64,000 bases of DNA from Streptosporangium carneum (GCF_027922005.1 NZ_BSEV01000038.1:1-64000), one strand, 5' to 3'. Counted from the first letter of the stretch, positions 35,063 through 44,790 are shown. Program-made: numbers and translations. The notes: generated from the sequence alone by a model not told the origin.

Positions 35063-38000
35063 TCAGCGACGCCTGCCGCGCCGTACCCGGAGTTCCTCGA
35101 AGCGAGGGACGTCACCGCCGCGGACCCGCTGCCACGCCCTGGCGTAGAGGGCGACGGCGGGTTCGACGGGCACGATCACTCCCAGCTGGGCGGTCTCCCC
35201 GCTGATCAGGTCGTAGAGGGGGATCTTCCACTGTTCGAGCGGAAGGCGCGGTGCCTTGGGGTCGATCCACGCGCCCGGCAGGAACAGCGACCGTCCGGCC
35301 CTGGCGCGGCTGGCCTCGACCACCAGGTCGGTGGCGGCCAGTTCGGCGCGGGCCGCCTTGAACCGGGCGGGCTTCCATCCGGTCCACCGGGTGACGTTCT
35401 TGTCGGTGGGGTCCGGCATCGCCAGCAAGGTCAGATAGAGCGTGGCGGCGTCCTGGCCGAGGCCGTACTCCGACGCCGCCTGGGAGACCAGCGCGGGCGC
35501 CGAACGGCCCGGGTCCTGCGGCCACCAGGTGCCGTCGGCCGCCCGCTTCCCGTCCACCGGGTCGCCGGGGTCGGCCAGGAGCGTCTCGAAACGCGGATCA
35601 CGGGCGACACGCAGCGCGAGCTCCACGGGAAAGGGCTCTCCCGCGTCCCCCGCCAGGGCTCGCAGGGCGGGCAGGTAGGGGTCTTCTCCCGAGGCGTCCA
35701 GGAGGGCCATGCGGATGCCCGGGGCGGGCTGGTTGTCGTGAGTGGCCATGATCACGGCGCCGTAGCGCTCCCAGCCCTCGGCGACCTCACTGGGCGTTCC
35801 CGCGACCTTGCGGAACCCGGGGAGGTTGACGTAGCGGCCCAGGCTGAGCATCAGGTCGGGGTTGGCGAGCCGCTCCCGGACCGCCGCCAGCGCCGCGGGC
35901 AGGGCGGCCCGCACCGGGTCTCCCGCGGGAAGCCGGTGGGCGAGCCAGGCGGTCAGGGAGACGGCGCTGACCAGTGTGGACTCGGTGAACCCCGTGGCGT
36001 CCTCCTCGACCGGGGAGACGCGGTCGCGGTGCACCCTCCAGCGCAGGTCCCCGCTCAGCTCAGGCGCGGAGGCGGGATCGAGGAGCGCGGGAAGCGCCCT
36101 GCCCGGCTCCCACGCGGTCCGCACCGCCCTGGCCGCCTCGGCGACGATCCACTCGGGAACGGCGGCCCGCCTGCCCACCCTGGCGTTCCACACCGCCGCC
36201 GCCGCGGCGACGTCGGGGCCGTCCGTCCACAGCGCGGCCGGGTTCGCGGGCAGCAGCGCCCCGACGACCCGCCTGCGGGTCTCGGCGTCCATCTCGCGCA
36301 GCTCGTCTCTGGCGACGGCGGCGTCCATCGCCTTCAGGCCGAGCGCGGCCCGCGAGGCGGCGGGCAGGAAGCTGCGTTCGTGGCCGTCCACGTACGGCAG
36401 GCCGGCCACGACCAGCCTGGCCGTCGTCAGGGTCACCCCCGTGAGCCGTACGAACTCCTCCGCCGCCTCCGGCCTCCATGGCGCGGGACCGTTCTCGGAC
36501 CACCGCGCGAGGAACTCCTTGAGCCAGCCCGCCGGCCGCTCCTCACCCACCAGGCCACGGGCCCGCACGGTGTAGGGGGCCGGGACCTCGAAGCGGCCCG
36601 CCGGGTCGTGGAAGAGCGCCGTGAACCCGCAGCCGCCGTCTTCGGGGGAACTGTCCTGGAAGACGATGAAGGCGCCGTCGGGCAGGGGAAGCAACCCGCG
36701 CCAGGTCCCCTCTCGGCGGTTTCCTCCCGGCTCGACGAGCCAGCTGTCGTCGAGCCACAGCGAGAAGCGCCGCCACGGGCCGGACTCGGCCGCCGAGGCC
36801 AGCCCGAGCTCGTCGATCTCGTGGAGCAGCTCCCGCAGCGCCTCCGTGTGCTCCGGCTCGAACGCCACCGACGCGGCGCGGTAGGCGACCGCCGCGCCGT
36901 GGTCGAGCAGCGGCTCCCAGTCCAGGGAGGTGTACGGCAGTTGCGGCCCGTCGAAGTGGAGGCGGATCGTCGTGTCCGAGGGGGCGACCCCCATGGCGGT
37001 CGTCACCGACAGGGAGGAGTCCAGGATCTCGGACTCCTGGGTCGTGGGTTCGGAGGCGGCCCGCAGCGCCTGGCCGATCGTCCGTATCTGCTGGAAGGCG
37101 TCGCGGCAGGCCTGGCCGTACCACCACGGGCCGGAGACGTGGAGACCGTTGAGCGCGCGGGCGAGCAGCTGGTCGGTGGGGCCGGAGAGGGGTTGCTCCT
37201 CCTGGCCGCCCTCGAGGGCGCGGGCGAGCCTGGCCGCCACGGCGTCGAGGGCGATCTGCTGGGTCGCGGCGAATCTGGCGATCCCGGCGATCCCGGCGAT
37301 CAACGCCTCGTGCGTCACCTGTGGCAGCAGCGTGCGGATCAGCGAGTCGAACTCGTCCTGCGCGGACCGCGGAGGGTGCGCGCCCTGCGCCTGGTGCGCC
37401 GGCTGCGGCGAGTGCCGCAGCCGGCTGAACCGGCCGGAGTCGGCCGAGTGTCCGCGCCGTTCCGACTCGGCGCAGACAGCGGCCTTCAGCAGGGCGATCG
37501 CCGTCTCGTCGTCGATCCGGCGCAACGCTAGGGAGCCTTCAGGGTCACGGGGCCGCAGGCACCTCCAGTAACGCAGCGGAGGCAGCATCGCGGTTCCCGC
37601 GGCGAACGCTCCCGGTGTCCTGCCCGTCGCGACCGTCGCGACGACGACGCCTTCGGGGTCGATCACCTTGACCCGGGGGTAGTCCTCGGCGAGGGCGCGA
37701 GGACGGTCGTCTCCGGGGAAGGTCACGACTCCGGCGGGCAGGCCTGGCCCGTCCGAGCCGTCCCGCAGGGTGACGGCCCGTCCTGCGAGGTCCTCACCGC
37801 GCCATGATCCGTCGGGCAGCCGGATCACGCGCCAGCCGAGCAGGCCGTTCACCGGGACGGCCACGGGGGTGGCCTCCTCGGAGGAGACGGGCAGCAGCCA
37901 GCCGCCGCGGAAGGTCGCGCCGACCGGCGCCGAGCGCAGCGCGTCGGCGAGGAAGCCCGGCATGCTCGGCCTGCCGTGCTCCATGCCGACCGGGTCGTAC

Positions 38001-40156
38001 TCACGCCAGCCGTCGCCCTGCTGGTCCCACACCCAGAACGAGGTTCCGTCGCCGATCAGCTGGGCCCTGGCGGGCACGGTCGTGTCCCCCTGGTGGAGAA
38101 CGCCCGCCCCGGTGGTGCGCCCGCCGCTGGGCAGCGGCAGGGTCACCGTGTCGCTGCGCAGCGCCCACACGTTGGCCAGCGCCTGCAGCGGCCGGAACGA
38201 TCCCGCGGAGGAGTGCCAGTAACCGCGGAGCTGGTCGCCGGCGCCGTAGGTGTTCCAGTAGACGAGCAGCTCGCCGTCCACGTAGTGGAAGCCGGGGTCT
38301 CCGTAGGCGTCGCCCGGGGGCGTGCGCAGGTCGTGGACGAGCACGGTGCCCTCAAGACCGATGACCCTGGCCTGGGAGGGGCCGGAGACGATCAGGTGCG
38401 GCCACGCGTCGGCGACCTCGATCTCGTCGAGGTCCTTCGGCCTGACGAGCGAGGCGACCGCCTCGTCCCAGGCGGGCCAGCCCAGCTCGTCGACGATCCC
38501 GCCGCGCAGTGTCCTGGCGAGCTCGGAGGCGAGGTCGCCTCGCGCGACCGCGGTGACCTCCTCCTCGGCGAGGACCAGTGCCTCCGCGGGCAGCCAGGTG
38601 AGCCTTCTGAGGGCGTCGGGCAGCTGCGGCAGGCCCTCGGTGAACGAGCGTCCCGCGACCGCCTTCATCCACCTGGCCAGCATCAGCCTGCCGCCTGGAG
38701 AGGCCGCGAGGCGGCGTACGGCCCTGCGGCCGTCCTCGTCGTCGTCGAACCGGTCGGCGGCGCGGTCGAAGGCCGCCGCGAACCGGGGGTCGGCGGCCAG
38801 GGCGAGCAGGTCGCGCTGTCCCTCCCCGCGCGCCCACGGCTCCAGGAGCAGCCGCATGCCGTCGTCGGGGTCGGCGACCGGCACCCGCAGCGCCAGCAGC
38901 AGGTCGATCAGGTCGGCGTCCGCCTTGGGCTCCACGCTTCGCCCTGTCTCCGCCAGCTCGGCGCGCAGCCGCCCGGCGACCCGCTCCACCAGGGAGTACA
39001 GGCCGGGAAGCCGCGGCTCCCCCTGCCAGCTGGGCCGCCAGATCTCCAGGAATCGTCCGAGCCAGCCCGCCGTGCCGTCCTGCGGACGCTCCAGGCCGGA
39101 CGCCTCGCCTTCGCCCAGCCCCGCGGCGGCCCCCGACTCCTCGAGAACCTCCAGCCAGAAGGCGGGCATCCCGTTGTCGCCGTTGCGGGGCGTCAGGTTC
39201 AGCAGGGTCCCCCGGACCGCCGGATCCCGCAGGCCCAGTGCCACCAGGGCGGGGCGGTGCGCCTTCCACCAGCCGAGCGGCGCCCCGACGGTCGCGGGCA
39301 GGCCGAGCAGCTCGGCCAGGTAGTCCTGCTCCTCCACGTCGGCGTCCCGGCCCGCCGCCCTGGCCAGCCGCCGGAGGTCTCCCGCCGTCTGCGCCGACGG
39401 TGACAGGCCGCCCGCGGTACGGCGCGCGCACAGCCCCCGGAACCTGCGCAGAGCCTCGTCGGCGGGCACCCGGGCGGCCAGTTCCCTGGCGTATCCGGAC
39501 AGTGCCTTCACCGGCAGCGCCCCGGCGAGGGCGAACTCGAGGAACACCGCGTCGAGCCGCTCCTCGTCGACCTTCAGGCCGTGCTCGGCCTCGGCCTTGC
39601 GCGCCTGGGTGAACATCTGCGCCGCGTAGGTGGGATTGTCGACCGCGAGGAACGCGCGGCCCGCCTGTTCGAAGAACGTCGGAAGGAAGTGCGGGACGGC
39701 CCCCGCCAGCTGCGCCGCCAGGCGCAGGTAGGCGTCCAGGGCGGCCTTCGGCTTCGACTTCGCCTGCCGTGCCGCGCGTTCCAGCTCCGGCACGACGGAG
39801 AGCGCGTGGTGGCCGTCGCGCGGGTGGTGCACCAGGACCCATTCGGGAAATCCCAGCGAGCGCCTCAGGCCCAGCCCGACCACGACCGGGTCACCCGCGG
39901 GTTCGAGGCCGAGGAAGCCCGCCGCCGCGTCCTCCGCCGCCCCCAGTTCCTCGGCGACCAGGCGAACCACCACCCGCCCTTCCAGGCCCGGGTGCCGGTA
40001 GGAGCGCGCGGTGAGCGGCACCGCCCGCTCGCCTCCGCCCTCCGTCCCCGGAGGGAACACCGCGCCCGCCTCGAGCAGCTCCCGCACCTGGGCCTCCGCT
40101 CCGGCCTCGAGCGGGCGTTCAGCCCCCGTCTCCGCTGACGGCGTGGCGCCGCTCAT
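35063..40156 (-). CDS. Giant protein of unknown function (1697 residues), MoxR/DUF4132 operon
   Basis: ATG 40156 with AAGGAGAGG upstream overlaps the DUF4132-like stop as ATGA. No membrane helices or signal are seen. The N-terminal third is helical (KSKPKAALDAYLRLAAQLAG, TPR-like FEQAGRAFLAVDNPTYAAQMF). The middle (about 640-900) is beta-rich, with repeated W/G turns such as ELLVYWNTYG, FWVWDQQGDGW and GWRVIRLPDGSW, suggesting a propeller. Helical domains follow, and the end contains WTGWKPARFKAARAELAATD, winged-helix-like in pattern. I do not recognise an enzymatic motif. A scaffold or target-recognition subunit working with the MoxR ATPase is inferred from position only. Confidence 0.75.
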   Translation of the reverse strand: MSGATPSAETGAERPLEAGAEAQVRELLEAGAVFPPGTEGGGERAVPLTARSYRHPGLEGRVVVRLVAEELGAAEDAAAGFLGLEPAGDPVVVGLGLRRSLGFPEWVLVHHPRDGHHALSVVPELERAARQAKSKPKAALDAYLRLAAQLAGAVPHFLPTFFEQAGRAFLAVDNPTYAAQMFTQARKAEAEHGLKVDEERLDAVFLEFALAGALPVKALSGYARELAARVPADEALRRFRGLCARRTAGGLSPSAQTAGDLRRLARAAGRDADVEEQDYLAELLGLPATVGAPLGWWKAHRPALVALGLRDPAVRGTLLNLTPRNGDNGMPAFWLEVLEESGAAAGLGEGEASGLERPQDGTAGWLGRFLEIWRPSWQGEPRLPGLYSLVERVAGRLRAELAETGRSVEPKADADLIDLLLALRVPVADPDDGMRLLLEPWARGEGQRDLLALAADPRFAAAFDRAADRFDDDEDGRRAVRRLAASPGGRLMLARWMKAVAGRSFTEGLPQLPDALRRLTWLPAEALVLAEEEVTAVARGDLASELARTLRGGIVDELGWPAWDEAVASLVRPKDLDEIEVADAWPHLIVSGPSQARVIGLEGTVLVHDLRTPPGDAYGDPGFHYVDGELLVYWNTYGAGDQLRGYWHSSAGSFRPLQALANVWALRSDTVTLPLPSGGRTTGAGVLHQGDTTVPARAQLIGDGTSFWVWDQQGDGWREYDPVGMEHGRPSMPGFLADALRSAPVGATFRGGWLLPVSSEEATPVAVPVNGLLGWRVIRLPDGSWRGEDLAGRAVTLRDGSDGPGLPAGVVTFPGDDRPRALAEDYPRVKVIDPEGVVVATVATGRTPGAFAAGTAMLPPLRYWRCLRPRDPEGSLALRRIDDETAIALLKAAVCAESERRGHSADSGRFSRLRHSPQPAHQAQGAHPPRSAQDEFDSLIRTLLPQVTHEALIAGIAGIARFAATQQIALDAVAARLARALEGGQEEQPLSGPTDQLLARALNGLHVSGPWWYGQACRDAFQQIRTIGQALRAASEPTTQESEILDSSLSVTTAMGVAPSDTTIRLHFDGPQLPYTSLDWEPLLDHGAAVAYRAASVAFEPEHTEALRELLHEIDELGLASAAESGPWRRFSLWLDDSWLVEPGGNRREGTWRGLLPLPDGAFIVFQDSSPEDGGCGFTALFHDPAGRFEVPAPYTVRARGLVGEERPAGWLKEFLARWSENGPAPWRPEAAEEFVRLTGVTLTTARLVVAGLPYVDGHERSFLPAASRAALGLKAMDAAVARDELREMDAETRRRVVGALLPANPAALWTDGPDVAAAAAVWNARVGRRAAVPEWIVAEAARAVRTAWEPGRALPALLDPASAPELSGDLRWRVHRDRVSPVEEDATGFTESTLVSAVSLTAWLAHRLPAGDPVRAALPAALAAVRERLANPDLMLSLGRYVNLPGFRKVAGTPSEVAEGWERYGAVIMATHDNQPAPGIRMALLDASGEDPYLPALRALAGDAGEPFPVELALRVARDPRFETLLADPGDPVDGKRAADGTWWPQDPGRSAPALVSQAASEYGLGQDAATLYLTLLAMPDPTDKNVTRWTGWKPARFKAARAELAATDLVVEASRARAGRSLFLPGAWIDPKAPRLPLEQWKIPLYDLISGETAQLGVIVPVEPAVALYARAWQRVRGGDVPRFEELRVRRGRRR

Positions 40157-41043
40157 GCGTCCTCTCCTTCCTCGACCGCCCGCCCGGCGTACAGTGCCGC
40201 GGCCATCCGCATCCCCTCCGACCAGGCCACGGGACCGACCTCCCGCAGCGGCAGCCGTCTGCCCTCCCGGTCGTTCCAGGTCAGGGCGCCCGTCTCGGTC
40301 TCCCCGTCCCAGTAGGGCTCCCCGATCCACACCGACGCCCCCACGGCCCGTCCCGCGTCGCGAACCGCGCAGGTGACATAACCTCCGGAGACCCGGTAGC
40401 CCAGCGAGGTCGCCCTGGCTGCGAGGCCGAACCTGGAGGCGAACCTCCCCCGGGCGAACTCCGTCACCTCGACGCTCCTGTCCGCGAGCCCGGCAGGCCT
40501 GGTCCAGGTGGCCCGGTGGATCTGCTCGACACGCTGGACGACCCCCAGCTCCGCGGCGAACTCCCGCAGGTCCTCCAGGTCGGGCAACAGCACCGGATGC
40601 GGCAGGGTGACCGTCACCGGGGACAGCCTGACGGTCTCACCGTCCAGGTTCACCACCCGCAGCTCGCCCGAGCCGGTGACGTCGCGCAGGAAGCCCGCCT
40701 CCTCCGGGTCGTCGCCGACCACCACGAGGTCGCGCAGCACCGACTGCCACGCCTCGTCCGGCCAGACCTCGGCCACCAGGGCTGTGGGGACGGGCAGGGA
40801 CGACACCATCCAGGTGTCCACCTGTGCCACGCAGGCGGCGGCGTGCCGGTCGAGCCACTCGGCGAAGCGGCGCAGCCGTTCCGTCTCCGGATGTTCCCGC
40901 ACCTGTTTCGGCAGCGACTTCAGCTGCCGTCCAGCCGCCCGGCCCGCGGTGGCCCTCGCCGCCACCCGGCCCTCCACAAGGGCGACCTCGTACCCGTCGC
41001 CCGCCGCCAGCCAACCCAACGGTCCCCACCTCTCGACACACAC
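40153..41043 (-). CDS. DUF4132-like protein, first gene of the operon
   Basis: 296 residues. Features matching DUF4132-type proteins are PDEAWQSVLRDLVVVGDDPE, VTVTLPHPVLLPDLEDLREFA and VVQRVEQIHRATW (the conserved Q-x-x-R region), plus a C-terminal EVGPVAWSEGMR helix. The family is named after uncharacterised domains in MolR-like proteins that often sit beside MoxR/VWA genes. GTG 41043 has no clear ribosome site; a TTG at residue 9 follows AGAGGTGGGGA and is an alternative. Its stop overlaps the next ATG. The promoter should lie in 41044-41200; no convincing -10/-35 pair was found. Confidence 0.65.
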   Translation of the reverse strand: MCVERWGPLGWLAAGDGYEVALVEGRVAARATAGRAAGRQLKSLPKQVREHPETERLRRFAEWLDRHAAACVAQVDTWMVSSLPVPTALVAEVWPDEAWQSVLRDLVVVGDDPEEAGFLRDVTGSGELRVVNLDGETVRLSPVTVTLPHPVLLPDLEDLREFAAELGVVQRVEQIHRATWTRPAGLADRSVEVTEFARGRFASRFGLAARATSLGYRVSGGYVTCAVRDAGRAVGASVWIGEPYWDGETETGALTWNDREGRRLPLREVGPVAWSEGMRMAAALYAGRAVEEGEDA

Positions 41044-41859
41044 GGATCGTCAACGCCCGCAGGTGTTTCAGCGCCTGTGACGGTGATGCGCGGAACGCTA
41101 ACGCCCCGCACCGACAATCGGGTACTCGCCCCCGCGGCCGGGACCGCCCCGCCCCGGCCGCACCTCCTCGGGCCTTCACCCCGGGCCTCGACCGGGCTGC
41201 CCTCCCACATGGGAAAAGCGTCCGCGATCCCCTCTCCCCTGCGATTTCCCCGGTGGCCGGTGCGCCCGGCGTGCAGTCACAGGATCCGGCGCTACCGGCA
41301 CACGGAGACGCGAGACGGCGGACGCGGCCCGCCCCGTCCCGGAACGGCGGCGCCGTCACAGCAGGTCACTGAACGGGCGGGGGGACGGCCCGTCGTCGAC
41401 GCCGGGTGGGCTCGGTTCACCCCGGAGGGCGCGCGGGGCGACATCGGTCGCACGGGCGTTCGAGCGGACGGGCCTGGTCTCCGGCCTGAACGGAACCCCC
41501 GGGGTTCCGAACGCCGAGGTCAACCGGATCTCTCCAGCCACCGAACTCACCCATGTTTCCCATTCCCCTGATTCCGCCTCCAGCAACTCCCCGACATCCA
41601 AAGTAACTATTTATCGCGAGTTAGCAAATAAAAATAAATTTCTGTCACACGTAATTTGTTTCACGTTCTCGGCCTCCGCAGAGGCGTGGAAGGCCGCCGG
41701 CATCCGCCCGGCGACGCGGGGCCCCGTCATCGGACGGCGCTCGGGACACGGGCGAAGAACGGTCACCGGCGCGGCGCCGCGCTCCTCCGGGCAGGGTCCG
41801 TCAGGGCCGGCCCGGCGCATTCGACACGAAGGCCGAGGGCGGGCCGGGGGTGATAGGCA
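41044..41859. other. 816-bp gap; one weak small frame and an AT-rich pocket
   Basis: Apart from the weak frame at 41356-41601 nothing coding is supported. 41600-41665 is a sharp AT-rich pocket containing TTGCTA and TAAATAG-like words in both directions, probably promoter DNA of a lost or unrecognised gene. The rest is GC-rich without clear structure. Confidence 0.4.
41356..41601 (-). CDS. Weak small frame next to an AT-rich promoter pocket
   Basis: 81 codons from ATG 41601; the first 30 residues (MDVGELLEAESGEWETWVSS onward) look like real protein and follow promoter-like AT-rich DNA, but the second half is low-complexity and there is no ribosome site. It could be the start of a truncated gene. 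Not recognised. Confidence 0.25.
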   Translation of the reverse strand: MDVGELLEAESGEWETWVSSVAGEIRLTSAFGTPGVPFRPETRPVRSNARATDVAPRALRGEPSPPGVDDGPSPRPFSDLL

Positions 41860-42388
41860 AGTGGCGATCGCGGGCGCACGCTGGAGCGGACACGCGAGTT
41901 CGACGCCACGACGACGATCTGGCTGGTCACCCGGTACGAAGACGTCAAACAGGTGCTGAGCGACCCCCGCTTCGTCAACGACCCGGCGAACGTGCGGGGG
42001 CTCGACCTGCGCAACGCCCGCGAGAAGCTCCTCGAGGCCCGCGGCGTTCCCCCCGAGTACGCGCCGTACGTGACGGACAGCGTTCTCGACGCCGACGGCG
42101 CCGACCACATCCGGCTTCGGAGCCAACTACGACCCCCGCGAGTTCGACGCGCCCGAGCGTCTCGACGTCACCCGCCAGCCGGACGGGCGCAAGGAGAACC
42201 ATGTCGGGTTCGGGTACGGCCTGCACTACTGCCTGGGCGCCGCGCTGGCCCGGCAGGAGGGCGAGGTGGCCCTGGGCGCGCTGTTCCGCCGTTTCCCCGC
42301 CCTCAGCCTCGCCGTCGCGCCGGACGAGCTGGAGCGCGAACCGATGCCGGGTTCCTGGCGGCTCGCCAGGCTGCCGCTGAGACTCTGA
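41860..42388 (+). pseudogene. Cytochrome P450 remnant with internal deletion
   Basis: The first part reads TTTIWLVTRYEDVKQVLSDP and RFVND, the usual P450 N-terminal region (helix B area), without a proper start. At about 42115 the frame breaks and sequence jumps to FGANYDPREFDAPERLD and the heme-thiolate motif FGYGLHYCLGAALARQE, ending RLPLRL at 42388. Roughly 250 residues, including the I-helix oxygen-binding Thr and the ExxR motif, are missing and the halves are in different frames, so it cannot be active. Confidence 0.85.
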
Positions 42389-42430
42389 CGGCGCGCCTCG
42401 GCGGAACAGCGCGCCCAGGAACCCGGCCGG

Positions 42431-43075
42431 TCACGGATTTCCCTCAGGCGGGGAGCAGACGTAGTCCGCCATGTACTTCTGCCATTCAGGAGAACGGGGG
42501 CTCTCACCTTCCCGGGAACGATAAGGGCCGAAAGCCTGCGGGGCCGGCCGCAGGTCGACGGCGGTCTCGCCCCACCACTGCATGGCCCGCACCGGAATCG
42601 GCCACGAGTCGAAGGGGACGGCGGCGCAGTCGGTGACCACGTAAAGAAGCCGCAGTTCGGCGGAGGCGCCCGGGGCGACGACATACGGAAAATCCGTGGA
42701 GTGCGACCGCTCAAGGGTGTCGGCGTCCGGCCACATCATGGACTTTCCCGCCTGCACGGCCCTGAGAGCCAGTCCTGGACCGCTTCGGCCCGCCCCGAGC
42801 AGCACGACCTCGCGGACACCGTGGTTGGTGAACCTCAGTTCATAGGCGAATTCAGGTGGCTTGCCATGCTTCGTCGCCCATCCGCCGGGCTCGACCAGGC
42901 CGTCTTCGGGATCAGCGAGCCGCGGGAGGACCAGGCCCGCGTCCCAGGCCTGCGCGGCGCCGAGCACCAGCGCCGCGGCGACGGCCAGCGCGGCGAGTAT
43001 TCGCCGTGACGTGCGTGCGGAGATTTCACCGGCGGCTGGATCGAGCGCGGCCCACACTGCGTCACTGACGTACAT
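42431..43075 (-). CDS. Membrane-anchored hypothetical protein
   Basis: 214 residues, ATG behind AGGGGATGA. A single N-terminal helix (about 24-44, ILAALAVAAALVLGAAQAW) anchors an extracellular beta-rich domain (KPPEFAYELRFTNHGVREVVLLG, YVVAPGASAELRLLYVVTDC). This resembles Ig-like or cupredoxin-type sandwich proteins of actinomycetes with no known role. It is convergent with the P450 remnant and divergent from the next membrane protein. Confidence 0.7.
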   Translation of the reverse strand: MYVSDAVWAALDPAAGEISARTSRRILAALAVAAALVLGAAQAWDAGLVLPRLADPEDGLVEPGGWATKHGKPPEFAYELRFTNHGVREVVLLGAGRSGPGLALRAVQAGKSMMWPDADTLERSHSTDFPYVVAPGASAELRLLYVVTDCAAVPFDSWPIPVRAMQWWGETAVDLRPAPQAFGPYRSREGESPRSPEWQKYMADYVCSPPEGNP

Positions 43076-43137
43076 TCATCCCCTATCATCGCGTATTCGA
43101 GCCATGCTAATCATCAAAGAATGGGCCCGGGGAATTC

Positions 43138-44034
43138 ATGTTGATGCCGGCACTCGCCGCCGCCCTGGAAAGTGCCGTCGCAACCGCCGTCGCGGTCAGG
43201 ATGTGCGGCCCGGTGAGCCGCGTTCGACTGGAGAGATTCGCGGCCCTGCAGCATCTCACCGTCACGGTGGAGAACGGGCCGCCGGTCATCGGTTACCTGC
43301 GGACCACACGACGATGGCGAGCGGCCGGTTTCCTCGCAGGCCTCATCGCATATCTGGCGCTGAATGTTCTCCGGGGCGGAATGGGGGTCGGAATCGGTTT
43401 CGCCTGTCCGTTCATCGGCTGGTACGTCGGCGCGATGGTCGCCGAGACACGGATTTCCTGCCCTGCCCACCGGAACGAGGACGCCCCTCGGCCCGCCGGA
43501 CCGCTCTCCGCGCCGCCCAGGCCTCCGCGCACGGCCGGGCCGCTCACCGCGGCGACGAGGTCTTCGCGCACGGCCGGGCGGCTCTCCGTGCCCCTCTCCC
43601 CCCTGGCGAGGTTCCTGTCCGTCACGGCCATGGCGTTCGGGGTGCTCGTTCCGCTCTACGCCGTCGCGCCTTCCGGCGGCGGTACGGACGGCACGTTCGG
43701 CCTCGCACGGATCGGCATGCTGCTCGCCGCCGCCGTGACCCTGCTCAGCGGGCTGCTCCAGCGGAGGATCGCCACCGTGACCGTCTCCGAGAGGTTCTCA
43801 GAGACGGTCGCCGCCGAGCTCGCCATGCGCTCGCGTTCCCTGCACGTTCTCTCGGCGGGAGCCCCCGTCTTCCTCGCGGCGGCCGTAGGACAGGCCATGA
43901 CCGGGGCGGACGGTATTCCGGCCAGCCTCACCGTCACCCCTTTCGGCCTGCTCTTCCTCGTCCTCGCCGGGGTGGCCTGGTACACCGCGACCAGGCCGCT
44001 CCGGCTTCTCCCCACGCGGCCGTCGCCGCTCTGA
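43138..44034 (+). CDS. Multi-pass membrane protein of unknown function
   Basis: 298 residues with about six hydrophobic helices in two groups (60-100 and 160-285), separated by a basic Pro/Arg-rich loop built of near-repeats (RPPRTAGPL, RSSRTAGRL). Not recognised. GGGGA precedes ATG 43138. The 62-bp divergent promoter region is shared with the anchored protein at 42431-43075, so they may be co-regulated. Confidence 0.65.
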   Translation: MLMPALAAALESAVATAVAVRMCGPVSRVRLERFAALQHLTVTVENGPPVIGYLRTTRRWRAAGFLAGLIAYLALNVLRGGMGVGIGFACPFIGWYVGAMVAETRISCPAHRNEDAPRPAGPLSAPPRPPRTAGPLTAATRSSRTAGRLSVPLSPLARFLSVTAMAFGVLVPLYAVAPSGGGTDGTFGLARIGMLLAAAVTLLSGLLQRRIATVTVSERFSETVAAELAMRSRSLHVLSAGAPVFLAAAVGQAMTGADGIPASLTVTPFGLLFLVLAGVAWYTATRPLRLLPTRPSPL

Positions 44035-44095
44035 GGACGGACCGCGCGTCTCCCTCCAAGGACCCGGCGGGGGCCCGGGAGAGCTCGGCGGCGGC

Positions 44096-44494
44096 TCAGG
44101 CGGCCTGCCGCACCTGCTCGGCCAGCCGTTCCAGGCTCTCGTCGAGCGCGCGGGCGATGTCGTCGCCGGAGGGCGGGTGCTCCTCCTCGAAGAACGACAG
44201 GTGCACGGTCACCTCGCTCTCCTGCGGGGAGATGCTCGCCACCTGCAGCCAGCCCGCGTACCGGTCGTCGTCACGCGTGCCCCACTCCATCCGGAGCTGG
44301 TCCCGTTCCGCTCTGAACAGGGCGCGGGCGTCCCGCCCCGTGTCGTCCTCGTGCACGGTCACCGCGGGTGGATCGTCCGGCCGCACGTGCAGGTCCTGGG
44401 GAAGCCAGCGATCGATCCGGTCCAGGTCGCTCGCCTGGTCGAAGACCAGCTCAGGGGCCGCCGGGATCCTGCGGGAACGCTCATGCTCACTCAT
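44096..44494 (-). CDS. SRPBCC (START/Bet v1-like) protein
   Basis: 132 residues from ATG 44494, with AAAGGTGAG upstream. The pattern ERSRRIPAAPELVFDQASDL at the N-terminus, central WLQVASISPQESEVTVHLSF and a long C-terminal helix (ARALDESLERLAEQVRQA) is the helix-grip fold that binds hydrophobic ligands. Substrate unknown. It is convergent with the membrane protein gene. Confidence 0.8.
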   Translation of the reverse strand: MSEHERSRRIPAAPELVFDQASDLDRIDRWLPQDLHVRPDDPPAVTVHEDDTGRDARALFRAERDQLRMEWGTRDDDRYAGWLQVASISPQESEVTVHLSFFEEEHPPSGDDIARALDESLERLAEQVRQAA

Positions 44495-44725
44495 CGGGCT
44501 CACCTTTCTCACCGTCTACACCAGAGCCCGTGTCCGAAAGGGCGTCTTCTAATCCCGCACCCGACCAGAAGAACGTTTCGTTCGCCGTGCCGCGCCCGGG
44601 CGAGGCGATCAACGCGGCGCCCGGCCGACACCCCGTCGCACCGGCACGCCGACGGCGACCTGAGGCGTCAGACGGAACCTCGTAAGCGCACACGGAGAAC
44701 CCGGACGTTTCCCTCAAAACGCACC

Positions 44726-44744
44726 CTAGGTTAGCCTTACCTTA
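44726..44744. promoter_or_regulatory. Iron box (IdeR/DmdR-type) before siderophore-interacting protein gene
   Basis: CTAGGTTAGCCTTACCTTA agrees at 15 of 19 positions with the actinobacterial iron-box consensus TTAGGTTAGGCTAACCTAA and lies 47 bp before the start codon. Repression by Fe(II)-loaded IdeR/DmdR is expected. Confidence 0.8.
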
Positions 44745-44790
44745 TCTTTGCCATCGGTGGGATGCGCGCAGAGAGAGGGAAGCCGAGACC

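Noticed and set aside
35738..39403. Long plus-strand frames opposite the giant protein
   Set aside because: The products are low-complexity and Arg/Gly-rich; the minus-strand frame is continuous for 1697 codons with a good start and coupled neighbours.
42701..44552. Long plus-strand frames covering the anchored hypothetical protein and its neighbours
   Set aside because: They cross several genes in the wrong frame, and the minus-strand gene at 42431-43075 has a ribosome site and a membrane anchor.
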